Source: Augochlora pura
Lineage: Eukaryota; Arthropoda; Insecta; Hymenoptera; Halictidae
Assembly: GCF_028453695.1 (NCBI RefSeq)
Contig: NC_135777.1
Coordinates: forward strand, 9,599,714-9,663,713
Direction: 5' to 3'
Length of the DNA stretch: 64,000 nucleotides
Position 1 is the first letter of the stretch. Every line of letters starts with the position of its first letter. The notes under the pieces are model-generated. The model did no database searches. It worked only from the letters and a program-made list of their open reading frames with translations, and had not been told where the DNA came from. Below are positions 35,757 through 46,514 of the stretch, piece after piece. A program made the position numbers and the translations under genes.

Positions 35757-37685
35757 TATCGGGGATAGTTCTAGTGTTTCTGTCAACGCCTTTGCGATCG
35801 GGCAATCCTACATAATTTATGAAAATTAACAATTGTAAACCAGCGTATAAGCATTAAAAATCTTCACTTTAATTAGTTTTTTGATTGTTTTGTACTGTAG
35901 ACATGCCTAACTGAAAGATCAGTGAAATGTAATACCTTGAGCGAACGCAGCGTTGAAAGGTGAAAATAATAACTCGGAAGACAAAGGGTTGAACGGTAAC
36001 CATTCTCAGGATGCGTTAGACTCTGAGTCGCCGTTTGAACATTCCAGCTTCGACGAGGGGTGCTTAAACCCTATACTCGTTTTACACATTCGCGCTATAA
36101 AAGCTTCATGCCACATCGAGGGTGCCGTAGCGACGAAAATTTCAAACGGATAGACAGCTAAAATTTCAGTGGTAGGTATACGAGCGTGTGTTACAGTTCT
36201 ACGACGAAACAGGAAATGCCATCGCAAAATATAGTGTCCATAAGTCTTCGAGGAGAAGCTTAACACATTTGCCGACCTCGTCACATATAAACCACATCCT
36301 CGGTCTTCGCTGAAACAGTTTCGAGCCGTATCTACGTGACGAATGCGCGGTCAAAGCCCAATCTTCCATGCTTATAATATATCAAATACAAGTTTATAAA
36401 TGGAGAGTTTATCTAAAATTAAATTACCTTCTTGCGCTTTTTAATGGTTCAAGTTGAAGACTAGTTTTTATTTAATAATTCGCAGATTACAGAAAACAAA
36501 GTAAATCGATGTTAAATATTTTACTTTTTTAAGTAATTATTTACCAAGTGAACAGAAATGAAAAGAAATATTTGAGATTTTTCTATTTTAAGAAAGTATG
36601 GTATATTAGACAATGAAGAAAACGATTTTTGTAAAAATTGAATGCGACGATAAAGGAAACACTCATATTTATTCTCTTCTTCATCCGAGTTTAATGATCA
36701 CTTTACATAGTAGTTTTCCTTTTTTATTTTCTTGTTTTTAGGTCAACAAGATTTCTTCCAACTCGATTTCCTATCGAAATAAATTTCGAGATATCCGACA
36801 GTATCTGTTTAATATTTATCATCTGGATTTTGCGAACTAATGAAAGAAGATAGATCTCAGCGAAACGAGGATAATTCGGACGACTATTGTCGAAGTAAAT
36901 GTTGGCAGGTGACCTGTTAATCTTCAGGATTATCTGTCGCAGACGTTCCTCCCCTTGTCACCTGTCCGAGCGAGGCGCACGGGCGTACTCCGCGGAGCGA
37001 ACGCTGTACCCCGGTAATTTTTCAGCACTCGTCTACCGGAAAATTGAACAGAAGCACCAGGGGCATAATTCATCCCCAATAATTGCTACGATAACTCGAG
37101 CAACGACTTTACACGATGGCCGGGCCCGTGAAATTACGACGTCCCCGTGAAACTGTAATGAATTCATAAAAGCCATATGTTTCGTCCCATCTCTCAGCTC
37201 CCTTCGATCCTCCGCCGAAAACGACCGACCCGTTGCGCTTCCCTTCTCACGCGTCCTCCTCTCACTATTCGACTCTCGATTTTTCCTCGGGAATCCTTCT
37301 TTCTACTCGATTAAACTACTTCTTTTCTTTTCAGTTTGCTTCCTCCACGGCTCTCTGCCATCCCGTGGAAATCCGATTCCGATTTTTTCCTTCTCTTGCG
37401 GAGTTTTCGCCGGCTTTTCCTCTCTTCCATCTCGAACTTTTCCGCGTTCCCTTCCGCGTTGCCGCGACTTTTCTATCGGGTGGGTCATTTAAATGGGAAC
37501 ACATAAATATCCGAGTTATTTGTGGTCCCGGAGTGAAAGCAGTGGAACCAGGGGGGGCGCACCGTTCCCAGGCCACGTAAGCAGCGAGGTAACTTTTTTC
37601 TTGAAAGTCGACTACTTCTCTTGCCGCGAATTTCCATGAACGGACTTTTTCTACATTAACGAACTCTGTGATAATTGTTCGTACG
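35757..37685. other. Non-coding DNA
   Basis: A TTAACACATTTGCCGACC end at 36251 has no found partner. 36890-37560 is GC-richer with overlapping frames on both strands. No gene is recognised. Confidence 0.35.
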
Positions 37686-37947
37686 TACAGTGAGCCATGA
37701 AAGTATTCGAACGGTCTAAAATAAAATGTTTGACGCGAAAAAAATGTGAGAACCATTACGAATTACAAAATATTTTTATTCCTGTAATAACATACAAGTA
37801 TTACGGTTATACATGTTCAATTTCAAGCGTCTTCGATAACATAAACAATACTTATGAAAGATTTATTGCCAACATCAGCTAAACGGACGCCACAAAAGTA
37901 TTCGAACGATTAAATTGGTAATATATTTTTCGCATAAATGTAACGTT

Positions 37948-38971
37948 TTAATATTTTGTCGGTCATCTATGAGCACTTATTATGGCTTACAAACGTCGTT
38001 GCAAGCTGTAAACCAAAGTTTCTGTTATTTCTGTTCCTATTTTATTCCAAACATCACAACTGCTGTTTTTAATCCTTCCTTGGAATTAATATTATATTTA
38101 CTTAGTTGTCCGCTAATTTCTGCCCATAAGTGCTAAATGGGATTGATGTCTGGATTTTGTGGAGGTGTTTCTGAAATGTGGTGTACGTTATATATGATCC
38201 ACTGTTTAACAATGTGTGCGGTATGTTTAGGATCATTGCCCTGTTGAAAATGAAAATCATCTATTAGTCCTAGTTTTTCCGCACTTTGCTTCAAATTATC
38301 CTTTAATATCTGCATATATTTACATTTATCTAATATTCCATCAATAATGACGAGGTTTCCAACACCACTGGTCACCATACACCCCCACACCATTATCGAT
38401 CCACCTCCATGCTTCACGGTTGGACGTAGATTTTTAAAGTCCATCTCTCTATTTGGTTTTTTCCAATATAACATCCATCGGAGCCAAATATGTTGAATTT
38501 ACTTTCGTCCGAGAAAATAATGCGATTCTAAAAGTCCTTGCCCTTGCTTACATATCTTTCAGCGAAATTTAGTCTCTTCTGCTTGTTAACTTTGCTAACA
38601 AATGGTTTCTCTCGGGAAATGCGATCATGAAAATTATTTTCACAGAGGATTTTTCGACAAAGTTCCGGATGAACTTGTTCCCCATAGCTATCAGCAACTA
38701 GTGTCGCAAGTTTTGGAGCCGAAATAATTGGATCCTTTTTTATTTCACGCACAATTACATTCTCTTCCCTTTTCGTTAATTTCTTTAACCGGTCAGATCG
38801 GACTTCATTCTGAAGAACTCCAGTGGTTTTTACTTTTTTTACCATGTAGTGAACAGTAGATTTACTTCTCCCTAATAACTGTGTTATTTCGGCATAGTTC
38901 TTGCCTTCATTCTGCCACTTAATTATCAATTTCCTATCAGTGATGCTAGTTTCGGACTTTTTTAAACACAT
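37948..38971 (-). pseudogene. Tc1-like transposase, inactivated
   Basis: It starts at 38971 with MCLKKSETSITDRKLIIKWQ and an HTH domain (YAEITQLLGRSKSTVHYMVK). It continues to the C-terminal PTKY motif near 37950, about 340 codons. Defects: a TAG before NRIIFSDESKFN, a frameshift near 38470, a TAG at the position of the last catalytic Glu (NPI-stop-HLW) and later stops. The first catalytic Asp (FSDES) is present. The second, usually QQDNDPKHT, is Gly (QQGNDPKHT). Two of the three DD34E residues are therefore lost. Confidence 0.95.
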
Positions 38972-39144
38972 TATTAATACAAATTGTACATTCTTCTTAA
39001 CACTTCCAATACTGAACAGGGGGAGTGTGTAATATCAACTGAAGGAATCAATGTTTACAATTTGTCGAATTCAAGGATTGTTTTATGTACTTTCGATCGT
39101 TCGAATACTTTTGTGACGTCCGTTTAGCTGGTGTTGGCAACAAA

Positions 39145-39477
39145 TCTATTATATAAAAATAAGTCGGGTTTTCCTTCCTGACGCTATAACTCCAGAACGC
39201 ACGAACCGATTTCCACGGTTTTGCATTCGTTGGAAAGGTCTCGGGCTCCGGGAGGTTTATAGCAACCAAAATTCTGGAAAATTTCAACAGAAAAGCAGGA
39301 AAACAGGGAAAATCATTTTTCACGTACAGCGCCATCTCTGATACATAGCATGTACTACAAACCAATATGGTTTATAAAACAAAAAAAATAACTTTTCTTC
39401 ATCTTTTAATCCCCAAACGAAATATTACAAAAAACGAAGCCATCTGGTGGCGAAACGGAGTTCGCCAGGTTTGCTAG
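39145..39477 (+). mobile_element. Non-autonomous Helitron (333 bp)
   Basis: It starts TCTATTATAT and ends TTTGCTAG, placed between A and T of the host. Near the 3' end TGGCGAA (39448) and TTCGCCA (39461) form a 7-bp stem, six bases before CTAG. These are the defining Helitron features (5' TC, 3' hairpin then CTRR, A-T target, no duplication). The intact left inverted repeat of the host Tc1 element supplies the empty site. Confidence 0.88.
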
Positions 39478-39653
39478 TCTTTCATAAGTATTGTTCACGT
39501 TATTGTAGACGCTTGAAATTTAACATGTATAACCGTGATACTTGTATGCTACTACAGGAATAAAAATATTTTGTAATTTGTAATGGATCTCGCATTTATT
39601 TCGCGACAAACTTTTTATTTTAGAACGTTCGAATACTTTCGTGACTCACTGTA

Positions 39654-40624
39654 CCTGCAGGTATCATTGCATATTTCAATTTTCGACGATTTATTTTATT
39701 CGTCGTGATAAATTGTAAAATGGATTTCGTACGATAGACGCAGAGGTTCGCATGTTTTATCGAAATCAATTTGCGTGAATTGACTTGCCCTGGCTAATTT
39801 GTCCATTAATTTCGTCTGTATGTCATAAAACGGTGCTGTAAATTCTTAATTTTGTGTCATTGCTTGAACTGAAACTTTTTCATAATCTCGAATGTGTCGT
39901 CGATGTTAATAATTTTCGCAGAAGGAAATATAAATTATAATCTTGTCTATAATGATTTTTATTTTCTGTGCACTTATGTCGAATTTATATAATATAATTT
40001 GATATAATTATATATGATAAATGATATTATATATAATATTATGTATGATATAAAATGCTACTATTAAAGTATTACATGTATGCTAAAATTATGTTACATA
40101 ATAATAAGAAATTGTAGTATATTACCCCTATATTAAAATTATAAGAATTATGTATTAAAACTATATCATACATATATTAAAATTGTACTACAGAGAATAT
40201 TCCAATAATAATAATAATATAATGAATATCTCTGTTATGTTCAGAGATACGAATGAATTCTATTAACACAAACATTTCCGTACAGAAATGTCTAGAAATT
40301 AAAATCGTAAAATGCCGACAATAATATTTTAGCGTGCGTAGAAATTTCTCTTTCGCATTGTTTAAGTAGAATTTTATTTTGTCCTCGTTTATATGGTTGG
40401 GTGTTGGCATATCTGTGGTGATTGATTTTTTAAATATTAAATAGGCTATAAATTGGCAAAATATTTAAATTTGAAGACTATTATAACACATCGGGAGGCA
40501 ACATGCACATCCTGATGTTTCAAATTAATAAAAAATTCAGAAAATTCACTCCTTGTCACTCCCGGGAGCGATGTGGATACCACGCAGTAGCACGTTGAGA
40601 ATTCGCGCGCCCACATCTTATTGC
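39654..40624. other. AT-rich non-coding DNA
   Basis: No gene or named repeat is recognised. Confidence 0.3.
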
Positions 40625-40757
40625 CTACTGCTTTTCTTTAATACCTCGTTAACAAAGCCGCGGATTACATTTCAGCAAAGGAAAAGGTTACTTGAAATGG
40701 CCTCTGGAACCCCTCATTTCCCGGAGTGTGTATAATTTTGATATACCCTGTATATTA
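40625..40757 (+). repeat. Member of the AATAACTCGTTAACAAAG dispersed family
   Basis: It reads AATACCTCGTTAACAAAGCC, AAGGAAAAGGTTACTTGAAA, TTTCCCGGAGTGTG and ends ACCCTGTATA. Confidence 0.7.
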
Positions 40758-40764
40758 TGGAACT

Positions 40765-40898
40765 GATTTTTCTGATTCGTGCGACAGTTAACGTCTCTTA
40801 ACAAGTTTTTAAATGTAAGTAAATTTGGTAAAAATTATTTTGAAACGTAACATAATTATTTTTAGTAGCACCTTCGCCACTCGACCGCAAAGGGTTAA
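40765..40898. mobile_element. Truncated TTAA element (CCCTTTGCACTCGAG family)
   Basis: The right side CGCCACTCGACCGCAAAGGG followed by TTAA and a family-like interior are present. The left inverted repeat is not found. Confidence 0.6.
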
Positions 40899-41885
40899 GT
40901 CGCGTATTTTGTTGGAGAACTCGTTCAAATAAGCTATCTGATTTGTGAAAAAATATACTTTCCTCTCGATTGTGTAATGTAATCTTTACTGGCACGTGTT
41001 TACATTTTGTGGATCTGTAACAAGAAAGGACGAGCACGCGGGGATTATGCGATATTTGCCACTAAACACGTGCACGTACACAACCGCACAAATATCCCAA
41101 CGCAAGGACATTTAAATCATTATACATATGAATCCAGTATACTCAAGTAAATAAAGAGATCACCGCGATTTCGACCGAGACGAATGTTCTGATATATTTT
41201 AAACTTAAGCATAGAATCTATAATTTTAATCCTCGAGAAAATTAGGTGAAATAGAATTACAAACGCAAACATATAACTCAAATTCAAAACCGAAGAATAA
41301 CAGTTACAGAACCTGTATAATAGCAGATATAAGTCAGAATCCCTATAATGTTTTTGAGAAAATTTCGGTTCTTCATAACTATTTTATAAACTGAAACCGA
41401 TATCATAACTGTTTTCAACCCCTAACTATTTTTACAAACTTAATTTACCGGAACCTTGCTGCTTTATGTTAAGAATGATATATTTTCATATAAAATTGTT
41501 TAGATAACAGTGTTATATCAAAATTAATATTATCTCATAGCTACTGAAAATATTATTTCATAGAATATTATCAAACCATTAAAAAGTCTATATAGAAGTA
41601 TTATACTTTTGACAAATGAAGCAATCATCCGAAAAATGAAGTCTTTAACATTAACCTAATTCAGTTTAATTTCAAACTAATTTTCATTGTTCTAATATTA
41701 AAAGTAACAAATAATACATGAAATAATATAAATTTAAATTTTCATAAAAATTAAGAGCAAAATGTAGAGGAATACTGACGAGGGAATTTTGCTCGTGGAT
41801 CAAAGACTCAAAATTATTTCCAGACATAAGGGATATGGAGAATAAAGGTTATTTAATATAAAAATTATGTTTTATAATAATTAGT
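40899..41885. other. AT-rich DNA downstream of U2
   Basis: No gene is recognised. The U2 3' flank is at the right edge. Confidence 0.3.
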
Positions 41886-42074
41886 TAGAGCCAATCTCAG
41901 CGACACTGCAATGCCGAGCTGACTCATGACAGAGGTGGGGCAAGCCCCAACGACTCCGTCGGTTCTCAAAAATCAGGCTAATATTCTGACTACCCGATGG
42001 GTAGTGTATCAGATATTAAGCTGATAAGAACAGATACTACACATTTGATCTTAGCCATAAGGCCGAGAAGCGAT
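41886..42074 (-). ncRNA. U2: U2 spliceosomal snRNA
   Basis: Read on the minus strand from 42074, the RNA starts ATCGCTTCTCGGCCTTATGG, the universal U2 5' end with stem-loop I. The branch-site recognition core GTAGTATCTG follows, then stem-loop II (ACTACCC/GGGTAGT), the Sm site ATTTTTGAG, stem-loop III (GACGGAG with CTCTGTC) and a terminal stem-loop IV near CAGCTCGG/CGCTGAG. The length of about 189 nt is normal for U2. U2 pairs with the intron branch point and with U6 in the nuclear spliceosome. One oddity: known U2 has AAAGUGUAGUA before and over the branch-site core, whereas this copy reads AAATGTGTAGTA, one base longer. A snRNA-type promoter block lies just upstream and the stems are intact, so it may be expressed, but a U2 variant or young pseudogene cannot be excluded. 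The 3' end is set by eye. Confidence 0.92.
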
Positions 42075-42096
42075 AGCAATTGTTTTAATTTCATTC

Positions 42097-42142
42097 CTTA
42101 TAACCTCTAAAGCGTCTAATTTTTGCAGCGAGAATGGTTTAC
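42097..42142 (-). promoter_or_regulatory. snRNA promoter: PSEA-like element and downstream TTATAAG box of U2
   Basis: On the minus strand TAAACCATTCTCGCTGC (about -67 to -50) is followed by GTTATAAGG at -30 to -23 relative to the U2 start at 42074. Insect snRNA genes use a proximal sequence element (PSEA) around -60 to -40. The same two blocks recur with the same spacing at 43615-43659, which supports function. The bee-type PSEA consensus could not be checked here. Confidence 0.65.
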
Positions 42143-42191
42143 GTCGCGTAGCCATCTAGCTATCGCTCGTAGAAGTTTTGAGCGTACCGGT

Positions 42192-42551
42192 TTAACCCTT
42201 TCGCTACGGCGGTTCAGCCCGCCTTCAGTCCTGAACGGGACTTCCCGCCGAAATTGTGCACATTGCGCGTGGATAGTGTACTTGGGAAGAAAAGGGATTT
42301 TTCTTTAAAACAATATACTTATAATTTCTGCATAAGGTATAAAGTTATTTAATAGGTAAAAAAAGTCTCATTAACAATGGAAAAAAGTGAAGAAATAATA
42401 TGTAATGTGCAGTAATAAAATAAAACATAGTATGCATAATACAAAACATAATAGCAAAAATTTACCGGCATGTCGGATATATCCGGCGTTCGGCTCCGCG
42501 AGTTGTTATGTGGATGACGGATATATCCGTCGTTCGGAGCGAAAGGGTTAA
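42192..42551. mobile_element. TTAA-flanked element (CCCTTTCGCT family)
   Basis: TTAACCCTTTCGCTACG on the left mirrors CGGAGCGAAAGGGTTAA on the right, with TTAA at both edges. Internal near-palindromes include CGGATATATCCG next to the right end. It is inserted in the upstream region of U2; copy 2 of the block lacks it. Confidence 0.8.
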
Positions 42552-42889
42552 CTCGAATAAACATTACAGGTGACAGTCTGGAGTCGTAGAATAGAGGTCC
42601 CAAACAGAAATATCAATAGAACAAATGCTGTTTTCATTTTCTCTTTTGTTATGTACTGTGGCCCATAAAAGTGCCCGCACGTCTCGCAACATGTTTAAAT
42701 GATTTTCAGATGACAGTGGGTCTAGACTACCAGTCAATGAATGAAATGCTTTTCTTTAATTCTGCTATTACTTGAAAGATCTAAAGAACCACAATTTGTT
42801 TCGCAGATTTTAACTACAAGACACAGTGAAAGAATTTTTTAAGCATGTCCTTTTTCGAGTTTAGTATAGATCGATATTGATGATGATAA

Positions 42890-43084
42890 TGTTGGAACCT
42901 CCGACGAAACACGTACCGAAGCTCAATTATATTTTACAATCGGATTTATTTTAATACGTCTCTTGTTACAACGTCGGTTCCTAAGGCTAACTCGGAAATG
43001 CGAGTGCACGTTCCGAAAAGATTTTCTAGAATGTCTGTGCCGGTGTTATTGATAGTTATTGACAGGGTCAACAACTATCCAACA
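42890..43084. mobile_element. Short LTR-like element with 4-bp target duplication
   Basis: It begins TGTTGGA and ends TCCAACA, an inverted 7-bp terminus of TG...CA type. ATAA flanks it directly on both sides (42886-42889 and 43085-43088). The paralogous block around 43815 lacks it. At 195 bp it is short for a solo LTR; a TRIM-like or gypsy-like solo LTR is the best guess. Confidence 0.6.
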
Positions 43085-43466
43085 ATAAAGGAGCGAAGAT
43101 TTTCCCGAAATTAACCACCAAAGGAGAGAAGCCCTGTTGCGAGGGTTAACGTGGGATAATGTCTAAAAAACTAATTAAATTGGATTAGGAATGATCGTCA
43201 AACAAGTGAAGTAATTTCTCTTTGTGATCGATGGGCTCAAAAGTGCCATTGTAACGAATGGCTCAGCCGTAATTTACTTAGACCACCTGTTGCCACTTCA
43301 GAGTAACGATTACGTTTGTAAAGGACATTTAGGAAATTTTCGTGTTAAAAATCTAAATAAAGGCTCGAAGATATATAAGATGCGTGTTTATACGTTAATG
43401 AACATCAATTATTTAAACGCATAATTACAGTTTACGTAGCTAGAAACCATATTTCCCAATAATAAA

Positions 43467-43592
43467 TTAGACGGAGATGGGGACAGATCCCACTTTACTC
43501 CGTTATTTTAAAAAAAATAATATGCAGATATGACCACAGGAAAAGTTGTCAAATATTAACCAAAGGTCAACTTTTTACAGATTAAAAAGTCT
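43467..43592 (-). pseudogene. Decayed U2-like RNA gene or unrecognised Sm-class RNA
   Basis: This lies at the same distance from a duplicated snRNA promoter block as U2 does. The predicted RNA starts near 43592 (AGACTTTTTAATCTG). It contains a stem AAAAGTTG/CAACTTTT, a T-run flanked by A that could serve as an Sm site (ATTTTTTTTA), and a hairpin ACGGAG...CTCCGT with inner TGGGA/TCCCA. The hairpin resembles stem-loop III of the adjacent U2 (ACGGAG...CTCTGTC). Stem-loop I and the GTAGTA branch-site core are missing. Most simply it is a 5'-degraded U2 copy. A diverged functional RNA is possible but unproven. Confidence 0.45.
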
Positions 43593-43614
43593 AATTACTA
43601 ATTCTAATTCAATT

Positions 43615-43660
43615 CTTATAACATATTAAGCTCTCGATTTCAGCAACGAGAATAGTTTAC
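43615..43660 (-). promoter_or_regulatory. Second snRNA-type promoter block (paralogue of the U2 promoter)
   Basis: TAAACTATTCTCGTTGC and GTTATAAG have the spacing seen upstream of U2. Similarity continues further upstream, ending in a shared CGTACCGGT near 43700 and 42187, so this is a block duplication and not just a shared motif. Confidence 0.6.
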
Positions 43661-43887
43661 TTCACTTGGTCACCTAACGGTCACTCGTATTTTTGAACGT
43701 ACCGGTCGAACGTACTATAAGCGAAAATTTTCGTATAATGGTATAAAAATGTTCATGTCTTTTTCGGAAGGAGGAGTGAATATTATTAATGGGAAGACGG
43801 CGCAAAGAAGAATAAGGATGAGGAAATTTCCCCAAAATGAATCAGAGAAGGCGGAAGCCCTGTTACAACGTGGAATAATGTCCAGAG

Positions 43888-44887
43888 CAGGAATCCATTT
43901 GGTAATTTCAAGTGACCTGCTTTAGTTCCGAAAATAAAGTATAATATATATGTTTGGTGGAGGAATCCTGCGTGAACACCTCCGGAACTAATACTCCGCG
44001 ATATAAACTATCTATCGGATTGTAAGGCCGATTACGCAGTGCGACAGAGTGGTTTAGTTCCACTGTCCGTCTAATTAAAGATGAACAGCTGTTTTCCTTT
44101 ATTGCGTATAAAATGTATCGCTACAGTGACGCGAAGTCGAACTGCAGGAAGGTAATAGTTGATTTGTTTTGTTGCTTGTCCGGACCTTGAAAACTGAACT
44201 TGAAGTACTATATAAATATAGACTAAGTTCGATGGTCTAAGGCGGAAGCTGGATGAGAGACGATGTTGATGATACGTTGATTTGTCGCTATACGAGCGAC
44301 GATGAATACTTGTTGCGAATAATACAGCGGAAGGTCAAGAGTACAGAATACAGAATACTTGCGGATAAAATACAGAAACCAGAATACTAAAAATTACAAG
44401 TTTTGTACCCCTTTTACAATTTCTCCAAAAGAACGCTTGCACGCGGATTGGCTATCGATGAGGTGGAGAGGGAAGTCAGAGAGCTCGGGCCTCTCTGTGA
44501 CGTAGGTAGGACGGGAAAACCCAAGCTAGTGACGTAGGTCCCCGAAACCGAAGCGAGCGGCCGGCGCGGCCCATCTGGCGACCCTACCATAAACCGGGAA
44601 ACTAATTTCGGCAAATTACTTTACTATAGGTTATATTAATAAACCGATTTAGTTTTTGATTTCTTAATAAGCTTAGCGATATAAAAAGGGCACTAAAGTC
44701 ATAGACTAGAAATGAGAAATTTGAAGAAGACTATAAAAGCATAATTCCGTTGTAGGACGGAACAATATAAAAATAAATTATAAAACATTCATACGATATC
44801 TTCGATATCATCTGACCCAAACGTCTCTTTAATATTCACATTTTTATTGATTTTAACCCGCGGCCAACAAAAGGTTGCCGACCCCTG
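43888..44887. mobile_element. hAT-like non-autonomous element
   Basis: The right end reads GGTTGCCGACCCCTG, the complement of the hAT-type terminus CAGGGGTCGGCAACC. The left end CAGGAATCC is degenerate. The flanking octamers GTCCAGAG and GTCTAAAG fit a decayed 8-bp duplication, and block copy 1 is continuous there. No transposase is visible. The interior has moderate-GC stretches (43970-44400, 44400-44600) that may be further insertions. Confidence 0.5.
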
Positions 44888-44990
44888 GTCTAAAGGATTG
44901 ATCAAATGGATTAAGTATAATTGTCAATGAGGGAAGCAACTCCTCTTAATGACCGTTGGCTCAAAAGGACCAATTGATTGAGTCAGTCTC

Positions 44991-46195
44991 GTTCGGTTTC
45001 GTCCCGGAAAACAGTTTCATGTACCGATATTTATGCAGAGTTGATGAAACACGGAGAGATCTTGGGTACGGTGCCCAATAATTTCGCACCGATTCGATTC
45101 GGAGAAATGGAGGGAGGACGGGATTACGCCATCGGCGATTGGCTCAAAAAACGGTTGTACGTTTGGTGAACAAATTGCCGAAGATAGCGAGGAGGGTCTT
45201 TCTAACGATGGTATAGCATGTGTGTACGTGTGTGTGACTTGTGTTCCTTGGATTCGCAGCGAAGGAGACTCACTCGCGAAAGGTCTCGCTGAAATCTGAT
45301 TGCCTACCGCGCGTTAAAATCACAATCGGCCGATCTCGCCGCAGCGTCAGGAACATAATGCCTAACACACAGAACCGTTGTGAAACGGAATTTCGATAGC
45401 TGTGAACCGTGACCGGTATCATCGTGTTTCGGCCCTTGCCGCTTTCCACTCTGTCTTCGAACTCGTTCCTCCTGTGTAACCTGTTTCATCGCGATTACTC
45501 CAACCATTTAATAAAACCATGCATCCTTCCATCCGCAGTCGTAACAATAAATCTGGAATTGTGACAATTAAACTGGCTGAATTTACTCTTTCGTTAAATT
45601 CGTTCGAGTCTGTTTACTCGCGACGTCGTACAAAATTCGTCGAAAGGCGGAAACACGAAGCGTTTTCACTCGAAGTACAGTCTGGAAACGATCCGCCGTG
45701 TTCAGCCGCGAGTTCCAACGACGTACATAATTCAGTGTTTGGCATTCGCGGCGCCGAGGGTTAACGAAGCCTGCTCGTCAAAGTTCCGCTAACAACGCGC
45801 CGGAACTCCAGATTCACCCGACCGAAATATGATACGTCGGAATAACTTTTTCCGCGCGCGGTATTCGTCTCGCGGCCGCGGCTCTTTTCGCCCGGCGAAA
45901 GGGAATAGTTCCGGCCCGGAGTCCCTCGGCCGGCAACTTTCCCGGCTTCCTTTTGTCGGACAGGAACTTACCCGTTACCGACTTTGCGGGCGAATTCGTC
46001 GGGGCAGAGAGGCTCGCGTAACTGCCCCACGGAGTTTCTCCTGGCGGACGGTGTTTCCCAACAAAGTGTTTCTTTCGGTTATTACGCAGTCAACGGCGGT
46101 GCAACGCCGGGCCGCGACTGTATACGGAGAAACGAGGTGGGCGGGGCATACGGAAACGGGAAATACTACGGCGGTCCACCGTGCGACTTTTGCTG
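44991..46195. other. Non-coding DNA with CpG-rich parts
   Basis: 45690-46195 is GC-rich. A 192-codon frame at 45829-46407 (+) runs into the mariner remnant and lacks domain support. No gene is recognised. Confidence 0.35.
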
Positions 46196-46514
46196 CTAGA
46201 GACGCAACGACGCACAGTGATTCGAGCAATATAAGAGGGAAAACAATTCGTCTTTTGAGGCAGTCCATGAATCGATCCATTTTTTCGTTTCTTCGTAAGA
46301 ATAGAAGCACTGCTCAGCGAGGTCATCTGCCATCGATCGGAATAGGCGATAATCGGAAGGAGCTATCTTTGGCGAATACGGCGGGTGGGATAGAACTTCC
46401 CATTTAAGCGTTTCCAGGTACAGGTTTTCACTGGTTTTGCAACATGTGGCCGAGCGTTGTCGTGTAACAAAATTACTTTCCCATGTTCCTGCTTCTGCAT
46501 CGTTCATAACCTTT

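Larger units (their letters stand above)
37688..39651 (-). mobile_element. Tc1-like element with long IR/DR-type termini
   Basis: TA (37686-37687, 39652-39653) flanks CAGTGAG...CTCACTG termini. The inverted repeats are about 220 bp. Each carries AAGTATTCGAACG at the outer edge and again at the inner edge, as in IR/DR Tc1 elements. The right repeat is interrupted by a Helitron at 39145-39477; without it the element is 1631 bp. The transposase pseudogene is on the minus strand. Confidence 0.95.
42075..43250 (-). repeat. U2 upstream block, copy 1 (interrupted)
   Basis: This segment shares ordered similarity with 43593-43887 plus 44888-44990: the promoter, CATGTCC/TTTTTCG, GAAGCCCTGTT, ATAATGTC and GGCTCAAAAG. 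Copy 1 carries a TTAA element (42192-42551), a 195-bp LTR-like element (42890-43084) and unmatched sequence around 42600-42840 that copy 2 lacks. The unmatched part starts near 42654 with TACTGTGGCCCATAAAAGTG, which looks like a Tc1-type end, but no partner end was found. Confidence 0.6.
43593..44990 (-). repeat. U2 upstream block, copy 2 (split by a hAT-like element)
   Basis: This is the partner of copy 1. It runs from 43593 to 43887, is interrupted by about 1 kb of inserted DNA, and resumes at 44888 with GTCTAAAGGATTGATC, which aligns to GTCTAAAAAACTAATT at 43158. Confidence 0.6.

Noticed and set aside
42654..42700. TACTGTGGCCCATAAAAGTG as the left end of a Tc1 element
   Set aside because: No matching inverted end or transposase sequence was found nearby, so no element was called.
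45829..46407. 192-codon frame on the plus strand
   Set aside because: It overlaps antisense mariner coding sequence at its end and is CpG-rich elsewhere, with no domain seen.
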